Source: Roseimarinus sediminis (GTDB lineage: Bacteria; Bacteroidota; Bacteroidia; Bacteroidales; Prolixibacteraceae). From it: DNA of 64,000 nucleotides. The stretch is taken from the NCBI RefSeq assembly GCF_050433125.1, contig NZ_JBNPXV010000013.1, positions 1 to 64,000 of the forward strand, given 5' to 3'. The notes beneath the pieces were generated by a model. That model was not told the DNA's origin. It worked only from the letters and a program-made list of their open reading frames with translations, and made no database searches. Of the stretch, positions 26,069 to 34,524 are shown piece by piece (within the stretch, counting starts at the first letter, position 1; every line of letters begins with the position of its first letter). Both the position numbers and the translations under genes were made by a program.

Positions 26069-26405
26069 AATATTTTGATTTTGGATTTGTGTGCGAAATT
26101 ATAAAAATAAACCGGGATTTCCGGATATAGATCAAGTGAGAATATACTTCATCCGACTAATCACCAAAATAATGAACACAAAACCCTATTGTTCAAAACT
26201 TAAAACCTTAAACATTTGTACGAAGCAATGCGTTAAAGTGTTGCGTTTAATGTTTAATAATCAAATTACAAGCATAAATAAACACCTAAATATCTTATAA
26301 TGTCGGGATTAAAGCCCCGGTGACAAAAAAAATAAGATATCTGCATTCTTGGATATGTAGTAAGGGTGCGCTATTTTTTTGCTGTTAAAACTAAACCATT
26401 GTTCA
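26069..26405 (+). promoter_or_regulatory. Leader of the acyl-CoA carboxylase operon with long inverted repeat
   Basis: This 337-base gap carries no gene. ATATCTTAT (26290-26298) pairs with ATAAGATAT (26332-26340), and a smaller CGGG/CCCG hairpin lies inside, so the RNA could form a nested structure before the ATG at 26406. No known riboswitch consensus was recognised. No exact TAnnTTTG precedes the gene; a loose match, TATTTTTTTG, starts near 26372. Confidence 0.4.
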
Positions 26406-27920
26406 ATGATTAAAAAAGTCTTAGTGGCTAATCGAGGAGAAATAGCCGTAAGAATCATGAGATCGTGCCGCGAAATGGGAATTACCACAGTAGCGGTTTA
26501 CTCCGAAGCCGATCGAAAATCACAACATGTGAGATATGCGCATGAAGCCTATTTCATTGGCCCTTCCCCTTCAAAAGAAAGTTACCTGAACATCGACAAA
26601 ATTCTTGAAGTAGCGCTGGCTTCAGGGGCCGATGCCATTCATCCAGGCTATGGCTTTCTGTCGGAAAATGCCGAATTTGCCCGTCGGATTGCGGCAGCAG
26701 GGATACGTTTCATAGGACCAACACCCGAAGCCATTTCTTCGATGGGTGACAAGGTAACTGCACGAAAAATTATGATGAAGGCAGGTGTCAGCGTGGTTCC
26801 CGGTACGAACGAAAACCTTGTAAACGACGATGACATACACCGTGTTGCCGCTGAAATTGGCTATCCGCTCATGGTCAAGGCTTCGGCTGGTGGAGGTGGA
26901 AAAGGGATGCGTCTTGTGCGATCGGAAAAAGAACTTATCAGCTCTTATCGCATGGCCAAATCGGAAGCCAGTACAGCTTTTGGTGACGACACGGTATATA
27001 TTGAGAAATACATCGAATCGCCTCACCATATCGAATTTCAGGTTCTGGCCGATCAGCATGGCAATGTAATCCATTTGTTTGAAAGAGAATGTTCGGTACA
27101 GCGTCGTCATCAAAAAGTGGTGGAAGAAACACCATCTCCCCTCATGACCCCTCAGTTAAGGGCAAAAATGGGAGAACAGGCAGTTGCGGCTGCCCGATCG
27201 GTATCGTATGTTGGAGCAGGCACTGTAGAGTTTTTGGTTGATAATGACCATAACTTTTATTTTCTCGAAATGAACACCCGCCTGCAGGTTGAGCATCCGA
27301 TCACCGAACGCGTAACCGGTGTTGATTTGGTAAAACAACAAATCATGATAGCCGATGGAAAACCACTTCAATTAAAGCAGGAAGAACTCAGGCAGTTTGG
27401 CCATGCCATTGAATGCCGGATTTATGCCGAAGATCCCGACAACAACTTCATGCCCAGCCCGGGACTGATCAAACACATTACCGAACCACTGGGTCTGGGA
27501 GTGCGAACCGACGGATACGTATATGAGGGTTATGAAATTCCCATTTATTACGATCCCATGATTTCAAAGCTCATCGTTTGGGCTCAAACACGCGATGAAG
27601 CCATTCAACGTATGAAGCGGGCGTTGTACGAATACAAAATTACCGGAGTAAAAACGTCCATTCCTTTCCTTGAAAGAATCATGGATACGCCCGACTTTGT
27701 AAGTGGCAATTACGACACCCATTTTATTGCCAACAATGAGGAAATGCTGATGCAACGAAACGACTGCAATCAGGAATGCGAGGACATGGCCATTTTTGTT
27801 GCCTATCTCGATTACCTCGATAAACTGAAGTCGAATGCAACGAATTCTGTATCAGGCAATGGAGACACTTCTTCCTCATGGAAGGAATACAGCAAACGTC
27901 AAAATGTAATCCGAATTTAA
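26406..27920 (+). CDS. accC: Biotin carboxylase subunit of acyl-CoA carboxylase
   Basis: A 504-residue ATP-grasp enzyme that charges carrier-bound biotin with CO2. From ATG at 26406 it opens MIKKVLVANRGEIAVRIMRS; the extra nine codons upstream are not typical. ATP-grasp motifs GGGGKGMRLV and EMNTRLQVEHPITE are intact. It is followed by the carrier and carboxyltransferase genes, with nine bases to the next ATG. The set resembles the propionyl-CoA type carboxylases of Bacteroidetes; the acyl group cannot be read from this subunit. Confidence 0.93.
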   Translation: MIKKVLVANRGEIAVRIMRSCREMGITTVAVYSEADRKSQHVRYAHEAYFIGPSPSKESYLNIDKILEVALASGADAIHPGYGFLSENAEFARRIAAAGIRFIGPTPEAISSMGDKVTARKIMMKAGVSVVPGTNENLVNDDDIHRVAAEIGYPLMVKASAGGGGKGMRLVRSEKELISSYRMAKSEASTAFGDDTVYIEKYIESPHHIEFQVLADQHGNVIHLFERECSVQRRHQKVVEETPSPLMTPQLRAKMGEQAVAAARSVSYVGAGTVEFLVDNDHNFYFLEMNTRLQVEHPITERVTGVDLVKQQIMIADGKPLQLKQEELRQFGHAIECRIYAEDPDNNFMPSPGLIKHITEPLGLGVRTDGYVYEGYEIPIYYDPMISKLIVWAQTRDEAIQRMKRALYEYKITGVKTSIPFLERIMDTPDFVSGNYDTHFIANNEEMLMQRNDCNQECEDMAIFVAYLDYLDKLKSNATNSVSGNGDTSSSWKEYSKRQNVIRI

Positions 27921-27929
27921 AATCACAAC

Positions 27930-28451
27930 ATGCCTTTTGAAATAAAAATTAAGGACAGAACGGCAAAAGTCGAAATTCTGGAACAAAACGATACGATCTA
28001 TAAGGTGAAAATCGGCGATCGTATCTATGGGCTCGATGTTACCAAGGTTGAGAATGGGGTTTACTCCGTCATCAACAATGGAAAATCGATCAATATGGAA
28101 ATGATTGAAGGTGCTACGCCCAATCAGTACATTGTAAATACCCGAAGCAACGAGTACCAGATTGAAATCATCGATGCCAAGGCACGATACAGGGCTGCTG
28201 CCAAAGGTGAACTGGATGGCGGAGAGGCAATTATTTCATCGCCCATGCCGGGCAAAATTGTTCGCATACCCATTGCCCTGGGAGATAAGGTTGCCAAAGG
28301 TGATACCGTCATTATTGTATCGGCCATGAAAATGGAAAGCGAGTACAAAAGCCCGGTCGATGGGATTGTTTCAAGTATTTTAGTGAAAGAAAACGATACG
28401 GTTCAGGGGAATCAGCCCTTGCTGGAAATTGAACCGGCCATTGAAAATTAA
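27930..28451 (+). CDS. Biotin carboxyl carrier subunit
   Basis: A 173-residue carrier with a variable N-terminal 80 residues and a C-terminal biotinyl domain (about 98-170). The biotin attachment Lys134 lies in SAMKMES, the AMKM site of biotin carriers. It carries CO2 between the accC subunit and the carboxyltransferase. It sits in the middle of the three-gene operon, 10 bases before the next start. Confidence 0.9.
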   Translation: MPFEIKIKDRTAKVEILEQNDTIYKVKIGDRIYGLDVTKVENGVYSVINNGKSINMEMIEGATPNQYIVNTRSNEYQIEIIDAKARYRAAAKGELDGGEAIISSPMPGKIVRIPIALGDKVAKGDTVIIVSAMKMESEYKSPVDGIVSSILVKENDTVQGNQPLLEIEPAIEN

Positions 28452-28461
28452 AATTCAAAAC

Positions 28462-30000
28462 ATGCAAAGCACACAGGAAAAATACGAGCTGTTCGAAAAA
28501 AAGAAAAAAGAAGCCGAAGCCGGCGGTGGGGAAGCCCGCATCGCCAAATACAAAAAAACAGGCAGATTAACCGCCCGCGAACGAATCAATATGTTCTTTG
28601 ATCAGGGAACCTTCAATGAATTCGACCGGATGGTCACCCACCGATGTAACAACTTTGGGATGGAAGAGCAAGTCATCCCCGGCGACGGCGTTGTAGCCGG
28701 TTATGGTAAAGTCGATGGCCGGCTGGTTTTTGCCTATGCCCAGGATTTCACCGTATTTGGCGGTTCGCTCAGCCGCACCAATGCCGACAAAATCATAAAA
28801 GTGATGAAACAGGCCATGAAAATGGGTGCACCGGTTATTGGTCTTAACGATTCGGGAGGAGCCCGTATTCAGGAGGGTGTTATGAGTCTGGCCGGCTATG
28901 GCGACATCTTTCAGCTCAACGTAAAGGCATCGGGAGTAGTCCCACAAATTTCGGCCATCATGGGGCCTTGTGCAGGAGGAGCTGTTTACTCTCCGGCCAT
29001 TACCGATTTCATCTTCATGGTTAAAGATACCAGCTACATGTTTGTTACCGGCCCCGACGTGATTAAAACGGTGACACACGAAGAAGTGAGCAAGGAAGAA
29101 CTGGGCGGCCCCATGACCCACAATTCGAAGAGTGGAGTTGCACACTTCATGGGCAACGACGACGAACATACCCTGATGATGATCAGGGAGTTGCTGAGCT
29201 TCCTTCCTTCAAACAACCTCGACGAAGCACCTCCTGTACCAACGGCCGATCCGTCGGACCGAATGGATGAGGCCCTGCAAACGCTCATCCCCGGCGATCC
29301 GAATAAGCCCTACGACATGCACGAGTTGCTGAAATCGATCGCCGACGATCACCACTTCTTTGAAGTGATGCCTCATTACGCTCAAAACATCATTACCGGA
29401 TATGCCCGTTTGGGTGGACGCTCGGTAGGCATTATTGCCAACCAGCCTGCTCATTTGGCCGGCGTGCTCGATATCAACTCTTCGGTGAAAGCGGCCCGCT
29501 TTGTTCGTTTCTGCGACGCTTTCAATATTCCACTGGTAACCTTTGTTGATGTGCCAGGCTTTTTGCCAGGTACTGTTCAGGAGTTTGGCGGAATTATTAA
29601 ACACGGAGCCAAACTACTTTATGCCTATGCCGAAGCCACTGTTCCTAAAATTACTGTTATTACCCGGAAAGCCTATGGCGGAGCCTACGATGTAATGGCC
29701 AGCAAACACCTGGGAGCCGATGTGAATTTTGCCTATCCATCGGCCGAAATTGCGGTAATGGGACCAGCCGGTGCAGTAAACATCATTTTCAGAAACGAAA
29801 AGGATGATGCCGCCCGTGCCCAACGGGTCGACGATTATCGCGAAAACTTTGCCAATCCATACAAAGCAGCTGAGCTGGGTTACCTCGATGAGATCATTTA
29901 TCCGCGCGACACCCGAAAAAAACTCATTGCTGCCCTGGATATGACCCGCAACAAGCGCGACGACAATCCGCCCAAGAAACACGGCAACATTCCTTTATAA
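28462..30000 (+). CDS. Acyl-CoA carboxylase carboxyltransferase (propionyl-CoA type beta)
   Basis: A 512-residue carboxyltransferase from ATG at 28462, 10 bases after the carrier gene; an ATG 33 bases upstream would overlap the carrier. It has two crotonase-like halves, with GGSLSRTNADKI and SGGARIQEG in the first and NQPAHLAGVLD plus PGFLPGTVQEF in the second. The resemblance is to PccB and methylmalonyl-CoA carboxyltransferases. With MeaB at 51 kb it points to a propionyl-CoA/methylmalonyl-CoA pathway. A hairpin follows the stop. Confidence 0.93.
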   Translation: MQSTQEKYELFEKKKKEAEAGGGEARIAKYKKTGRLTARERINMFFDQGTFNEFDRMVTHRCNNFGMEEQVIPGDGVVAGYGKVDGRLVFAYAQDFTVFGGSLSRTNADKIIKVMKQAMKMGAPVIGLNDSGGARIQEGVMSLAGYGDIFQLNVKASGVVPQISAIMGPCAGGAVYSPAITDFIFMVKDTSYMFVTGPDVIKTVTHEEVSKEELGGPMTHNSKSGVAHFMGNDDEHTLMMIRELLSFLPSNNLDEAPPVPTADPSDRMDEALQTLIPGDPNKPYDMHELLKSIADDHHFFEVMPHYAQNIITGYARLGGRSVGIIANQPAHLAGVLDINSSVKAARFVRFCDAFNIPLVTFVDVPGFLPGTVQEFGGIIKHGAKLLYAYAEATVPKITVITRKAYGGAYDVMASKHLGADVNFAYPSAEIAVMGPAGAVNIIFRNEKDDAARAQRVDDYRENFANPYKAAELGYLDEIIYPRDTRKKLIAALDMTRNKRDDNPPKKHGNIPL

Positions 30001-30007
30001 AAAACAT

Positions 30008-30050
30008 AATCCTGGTTCGGCTTCTTTTAAAAGACAGGCGAACCAGGATT
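30008..30050 (+). terminator. Terminator after the acyl-CoA carboxylase operon
   Basis: AATCCTGGTTCG (30008-30019) and CGAACCAGGATT (30039-30050) form a 12-bp perfect stem, then TGTTTCTT. Confidence 0.75.
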
Positions 30051-30118
30051 GTTTCTTAATCGCTTAGCTACTATCGCTACTGTTCAGAAATTTACTTTAC
30101 GAACATTTTATTTGCACA

Positions 30119-31624
30119 TTACCTGAGTTTTGACCGATCGACATAGCCATTCAGGCTACACGACTTCAGGTTTTTAAGCAACTCAGCTACTGTACGGGCA
30201 TTCAAACGGGCACCGCGTTCATTGGTATGGGTATGATCGCCGGGAAAGAACTGCTGTACTGCATCATGACCCATCGCTTCATATTTAAGCGCCACCGTGT
30301 TGTGCAGGTCGAGGAAAAAAGCACCTGCCTCACCAGCTGCTTCACGCGCCCAGCCTGCATAGTTGTCGTTTTCACGTTTTACTGTTCCATCAATCCAGAT
30401 GTTGCGGGGAATTTGTGACAGAATAACTACTTCAACCCCCTTTGCCTGCGCCTTCTCAGTAAACATTTTCAGATACCATCCATAGGTATGAACGGTTTCG
30501 GGCTGACCATCGTCGGTACGAATAATTTCTTCCGCTTCATCACCAATACCTTTTAAAGAGCCTCTGAATTTTGGTTTATTCAGATTCCCGCTTTCATTGT
30601 GACCAAACTGAATCAACAGGTAATCCCCCTTTTCAAGTTGATCCAATACTTCATTCCATAAACCTTCGTAGGTATAGCTGCGTGTACTGCGACCTCCACG
30701 GGCCTTATTAATAATTTCGACCCGGGTGGTATCGAAAAAATGAGGCAATTCACGTCCCCAGCCTATGATGCTGTCTTTACCATTGGCTACTGTTGAATCG
30801 CCAATCAGAAATACCTTCTTTTTCACCGGAAAATTGATTTCAGGCGCTTCGTAAAGGTAGCTTACCAAGCGATGATCAAGTTCTTTCAGACCTTCAACTA
30901 CTTTCGAAGCAGCCACAATGGCTCCTTTTGCAGTAGTATGCGTATGATCATGTTGAAAAAACAACTGACCTGTTACCTGCTCTTCTCCGAGCACTTCCAT
31001 GGCTGCAGCCAGTTTTTCATTCAAATCAATAAAAGGAATGCTTTCGCTTTCGGCCACTTCACGCGCCCATCCGCCGTAGCTGTTATCATTACGCGGTACC
31101 TTGCCGTTTTCCCATTTATTGCGCGGAATGGGTGCTATAATGACTGGCCGGGCTCCTTTGCTTTTCACTTCCTGAATGAATTGGCGCATGTACCAGCCGT
31201 AGCTGTGAACCACCTCATGTTCTCCGGTCAGCAGGTTGACTATCGCTTCACTTTCATCACCCACCCCTTTAATGGTTCCGCGAGCCCGAAGTGAATCGTT
31301 TAAGGCTCCCGAATCGTTGTGTCCAAACTGCATCAACACATAATCGCCTGGCTGCAGCTTTTCGAGCACCTCGTTCCAGAGGCCCAGTGAACGGTAGGTT
31401 CGACTGCTCGTACCGCCACGTGCATGATTCTTTACATCGATTTTTGTAGTGTCAAAATACTGAACAAGTGGATCGCCCCAGCCCCAAAGGCCGCCGGAAC
31501 CATCACCACGTCCGTTTTTAACAGTTGAATCGCCAATCAGATAAAGTGTTGGTTTTTGCTGCTCCTTACTAACACAGCTACCAGCCAGTAAAGCCAGTAA
31601 AACGAAAAGTACAATGCGGTTCAT
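30119..31624 (-). CDS. Lipoprotein with two tandem SGNH esterase domains
   Basis: About 501 residues from ATG at 31624, starting with a lipoprotein signal (LAGSC lipobox). Two SGNH hydrolase domains of the rhamnogalacturonan acetylesterase type follow. The first (about 25-240) has GDSTVKNG, ARGGTSSRT, GHND and DHTH; the second (about 265-480) has GDSTVANG, ARGGRSTRS, GHNES and DHTH. Both catalytic sets look intact. It would remove acetyl groups from plant or algal polysaccharide. Tandem copies in one chain are unusual. A near-ideal promoter lies upstream. Confidence 0.85.
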   Translation of the reverse strand: MNRIVLFVLLALLAGSCVSKEQQKPTLYLIGDSTVKNGRGDGSGGLWGWGDPLVQYFDTTKIDVKNHARGGTSSRTYRSLGLWNEVLEKLQPGDYVLMQFGHNDSGALNDSLRARGTIKGVGDESEAIVNLLTGEHEVVHSYGWYMRQFIQEVKSKGARPVIIAPIPRNKWENGKVPRNDNSYGGWAREVAESESIPFIDLNEKLAAAMEVLGEEQVTGQLFFQHDHTHTTAKGAIVAASKVVEGLKELDHRLVSYLYEAPEINFPVKKKVFLIGDSTVANGKDSIIGWGRELPHFFDTTRVEIINKARGGRSTRSYTYEGLWNEVLDQLEKGDYLLIQFGHNESGNLNKPKFRGSLKGIGDEAEEIIRTDDGQPETVHTYGWYLKMFTEKAQAKGVEVVILSQIPRNIWIDGTVKRENDNYAGWAREAAGEAGAFFLDLHNTVALKYEAMGHDAVQQFFPGDHTHTNERGARLNARTVAELLKNLKSCSLNGYVDRSKLR

Positions 31625-31655
31625 GTTTTCTATTTTCAGAATAAATGTTAATTCC

Positions 31656-31687
31656 CAAAAATAAGTGATTGCACACGAAGGAACAAA
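31656..31687 (-). promoter_or_regulatory. Promoter of the SGNH lipoprotein gene
   Basis: On the minus strand TTTG (31687-31684), 20 bases, then TATTTTTG (31663-31656): an exact match to the Bacteroidetes -33/-7 promoter. The ATG follows after about 25-30 bases. Confidence 0.6.
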
Positions 31688-31769
31688 CCTTTCCAACCAG
31701 TTAAAGAATCAAAGCTGAAGGAAAACTGTTGATGAAATTCGATCGTTGACCAGGCAACAGGGGCTTGTA

Positions 31770-32801
31770 CTAATATTTCCAGCGATTGGCCAGCGCAACC
31801 AGCGAGAGCATTACCGGTACCTCGACCAGAACGCCTACTACCGTAACCAGGGCTGCCGGCGATTGCAAGCCAAAAAGCGCAATAGCAACAGCCACAGCCA
31901 GTTCGAAGAAATTGCTGGCACCAATCATGGCCGCCGGAGAGCAAATTGCATGCGGTAGCTTTAACTTGCGCCCGCCAAACCATGTAATGAAAAAAATGAA
32001 ATAGGTTTGTAGCACCAGCGGAACGGCAATCAGCAAAATAATCAGCGGATTGTCGGTGATGATGTCGCCCTGAAAAGCAAAGAGCAAAATCAGGGTCAGT
32101 AACAAAGCAATGATCGAAACCGGCTTGAAACGGGGAAGAAAGCTTTCTTTGAACCAGCTTTCACCTTTTCGCCTGATCAGTATCTTGTGGGTCAGATAGC
32201 CGGCAAACAAGGGTACCACCACAAACACCACCACGCTGGCCACCAGAGTGTCGTAAGGAATGACCACATTGGTAATTCCAAGCAACAAGCCAACAATCGG
32301 AACAAAAGCGACCAGAATTATCAGGTCGTTCACCGATACCTGCACCAGCGTGTAATTGGGATCACCATTGCTAAGATAGCTCCACACAAACACCATGGCC
32401 GTACATGGTGCTGCCCCCAGCAAAATGGCACCGGCTATGTATTCGCCGGCCAGCTCGGGCTGAATAAAAGCAGCATAAATTTTTGTAAAGAAAATCCAGG
32501 CAAAAAAGGCCATGGTGAATGGTTTGATTAACCAGTTAACAACCAGTGTCAATACGAGTCCTTTGGGCTGCCTGCCCACCTTTCGAATGCTCGAGAAATC
32601 GACCTGAAGCATCATGGGATAAATCATCAGCCAAACCAGAATCGCCACAGGTATATTTACCTTGTATAGCTCGAGTTTACTTAAAAACTGAACACTTTCG
32701 CCTGCTGTATTTCCTATTAAAATACCGGCACCAATACACAGGGCAACCCACAGCGAAAGGTATTTTTCAAAAAATCCGATTCTCTTATTTTCTTTTGCCA
32801 T
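31770..32801 (-). CDS. acr3: Arsenite efflux permease Acr3
   Basis: A 343-residue membrane protein with ten predicted helices of the BASS-like Acr3 fold. GAAPCTAMVFVWS near residue 130 holds the cysteine essential in Acr3 proteins, and NPLIILLIAVPL and the closing helix pair are family-like. It exports arsenite from the cell using the proton gradient. It is the last gene of arsR-arsC-arsM-acr3, with 55 bases to arsM. Confidence 0.93.
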   Translation of the reverse strand: MAKENKRIGFFEKYLSLWVALCIGAGILIGNTAGESVQFLSKLELYKVNIPVAILVWLMIYPMMLQVDFSSIRKVGRQPKGLVLTLVVNWLIKPFTMAFFAWIFFTKIYAAFIQPELAGEYIAGAILLGAAPCTAMVFVWSYLSNGDPNYTLVQVSVNDLIILVAFVPIVGLLLGITNVVIPYDTLVASVVVFVVVPLFAGYLTHKILIRRKGESWFKESFLPRFKPVSIIALLLTLILLFAFQGDIITDNPLIILLIAVPLVLQTYFIFFITWFGGRKLKLPHAICSPAAMIGASNFFELAVAVAIALFGLQSPAALVTVVGVLVEVPVMLSLVALANRWKY

Positions 32802-32856
32802 TTGCGATTTGTTAAAACGACGAAAAGCCTTGTTGTTTGTTTATAAATGAACTTTT

Positions 32857-33657
32857 TTACTTCGATGCAGCCAGGGTAATACTATAGATTCCCGCCTTGC
32901 TTTTCCTGAATTCTTTCACTTCTTCCGATGAAAGATATTCCAGCAACAGCTCGTCGGGCAATACTATTTCGCGTAGTTTGTGCTCTTTGAGATCAGAGAA
33001 AGCATTTGTTCTGACTATTTCAAGGTAAGCATCCTTTGCAATGGCCCCCGAAACACAACCTGCATACAAGGTAGCAGCCTGTTTCAATGCTTCAGGCAGT
33101 TCTCCATCGAGCACCACATCTGAAATACAAAAATGACCTCCGGGTTTTAGCACCCGAAAGATTTCAGCCATCGCCTTATTTTTGTCGGGTACCAGATTTA
33201 GTACGCAATTACTGACCACCACGTCAAAACGACTGGCTTCAAATGGCATCTCTTCGATATCGCCCTGAACAAATTCCACATTGCTGTAGCCCATTTTCAG
33301 GTTGTTGGCTCTTGCCTTTTCGATCATCGAAGTAGTAAAATCGATGCCGGTAACCGACCCGCTTTCGCCCACCAGTGCGCGTGCAACAAACACGTCGTTG
33401 CCTGCTCCACTGCCCAAATCGAGTACATGATCACCCTTTGCAATTCCGGCATATTCGGTAGGGATTCCACATCCCAACCCAAAGTCGGCGTCAGCTACAT
33501 GTCCTTCCACATTCTGATATTCATCACCAATCATACTCAGGCCCTGATCGCCACAACAGGCTGAACCTCCACAACAAGCAGCAGAATCGGCACCAGTTGT
33601 TCTGGCCACCTGATCGTATTTTTCCCTGACAATTAATTTTAAATCGGACGGATTCAT
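32857..33657 (-). CDS. arsM: Arsenite methyltransferase
   Basis: A 266-residue SAM-dependent enzyme that methylates As(III) to volatile or less toxic forms. The SAM motif is VLDLGSGAGND (about 78-88). The three catalytic cysteines of ArsM are present as Cys63 (LGCG), Cys151 (SNCVLNL) and Cys201 (YAGCVSGA). An additional N-terminal cysteine pair group (AACCGGSACCG, 27-35) may bind arsenic. It overlaps arsC by four bases, so the two are coupled. Confidence 0.95.
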   Translation of the reverse strand: MNPSDLKLIVREKYDQVARTTGADSAACCGGSACCGDQGLSMIGDEYQNVEGHVADADFGLGCGIPTEYAGIAKGDHVLDLGSGAGNDVFVARALVGESGSVTGIDFTTSMIEKARANNLKMGYSNVEFVQGDIEEMPFEASRFDVVVSNCVLNLVPDKNKAMAEIFRVLKPGGHFCISDVVLDGELPEALKQAATLYAGCVSGAIAKDAYLEIVRTNAFSDLKEHKLREIVLPDELLLEYLSSEEVKEFRKSKAGIYSITLAASK

Positions 33658-34079
33658 AGCTGCGGCTTAATTTGTTCGGTGTAAAGACGATGAAATGCTT
33701 CCTTAATCTCATCACGCACCCTGATGAATTCACTCCATATGAACTCGTCGGTCCCGGTAGCATGCGAGGGATCGTCGAAGCCAATGTGCAAACGATGTTT
33801 CACTTTTCCCAGAAAAGCAGGGCAGTTTTCGTTGGCACCACCACAAACGGTAATTACAAAATCCCACTCCTGGTCGAGATACATTTCAACCGAATCGGAT
33901 GTGTGCCGACTGATGTCGATGCCAATTTCCATCATTGCTTTCACTGCCTTTGCATTGAGCTGTCCCGACGCTTCGGTACCTGCCGAGGCTACCTCAATCC
34001 GCTCGTCGAATGACTGAAGAAAACCGTGAGCCATCTGACTGCGGCAACTGTTACCGGTACATAAAATAAGTACTTTCAT
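33654..34079 (-). CDS. arsC: Arsenate reductase, thioredoxin-coupled
   Basis: A 141-residue low-molecular-weight phosphatase-like reductase. The P-loop CTGNSCR has the CX5R nucleophile Cys7 and Arg13; the relay cysteines Cys79 and Cys86 are in the CGGANENC motif (CX6C). This is the thioredoxin-dependent type, as in staphylococci. It reduces arsenate to arsenite for Acr3 export and ArsM methylation. It lies 19 bases after arsR and overlaps arsM. Confidence 0.96.
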   Translation of the reverse strand: MKVLILCTGNSCRSQMAHGFLQSFDERIEVASAGTEASGQLNAKAVKAMMEIGIDISRHTSDSVEMYLDQEWDFVITVCGGANENCPAFLGKVKHRLHIGFDDPSHATGTDEFIWSEFIRVRDEIKEAFHRLYTEQIKPQL

Positions 34080-34098
34080 GTTGTTTTCAATTTAGAGA

Positions 34099-34446
34099 TT
34101 ATTTACAATGGACATTATTGGTCTCACAACTGATGTCACTGTTATTAATGGGTGAAAAGAAGCGCTCCATCTTTTCAATATAACTGGAAATTGACGAGGA
34201 ACACAAGCAGTAATTCACCCTGGTTCCTTCAATTTCGCCATGTATGAGCCCAATTTTTTTTAACTCGCTAAGATGCTGTGAAACAGTAGTCCTGCTTAAG
34301 GGCAGCTGATCCGAAATATCACCCGAAATGCAGGTTTTACTTTCGGCCAGAAATTTCAAAATGGCCAGACGCGCAGGATGCGAAAGCACTTTGGCAAACA
34401 GTGCAAGGTCCTGCAATTCATTATCGAATACTTCTTTCTTTATCAT
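34099..34446 (-). CDS. arsR: ArsR-family arsenic-responsive repressor
   Basis: From ATG at 34446 a 115-residue winged-helix protein. LSHPARLAILKFLAES marks the first helices and SRTTVSQHLSEL is the recognition helix. Cys39 and the pair Cys80/Cys82 (YCLC), with Cys107 and Cys114 in the tail, are candidate As(III) ligands. It opens the ars operon and should repress its own promoter until arsenite binds. The operator lies over the -7 element upstream, 15 bases before the start codon. Confidence 0.92.
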   Translation of the reverse strand: MIKKEVFDNELQDLALFAKVLSHPARLAILKFLAESKTCISGDISDQLPLSRTTVSQHLSELKKIGLIHGEIEGTRVNYCLCSSSISSYIEKMERFFSPINNSDISCETNNVHCK

Positions 34447-34460
34447 GGCACAATGTTTAA

Positions 34461-34478
34461 TGTCGCAAACATACGTCA
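34461..34478 (-). promoter_or_regulatory. ArsR operator on the -7 element of the ars operon
   Basis: TGTCGCA-AACA-TACGTCA is an inverted repeat with two mismatches and the same CGyA-N4-TrCG core as the second ars operators at 42158 and 44035. Read on the minus strand, TATGTTTG (34473-34466), an exact TAnnTTTG -7 element, lies inside it. Confidence 0.55.
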
Positions 34479-34524
34479 TTTATATTTCTTATGAATAAAT
34501 TTTGTGTTAAGTTTTATAAAAAAA

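Noticed and set aside
26091..26300. Plus-strand open frame of 69 codons before accC
   Set aside because: It is AT-rich leader sequence, with no homology-like blocks, and overlaps the predicted leader structure.
28429..28461. Earlier start for the carboxyltransferase overlapping the carrier gene
   Set aside because: The added residues are not family-like, and ATG at 28462 gives normal spacing.
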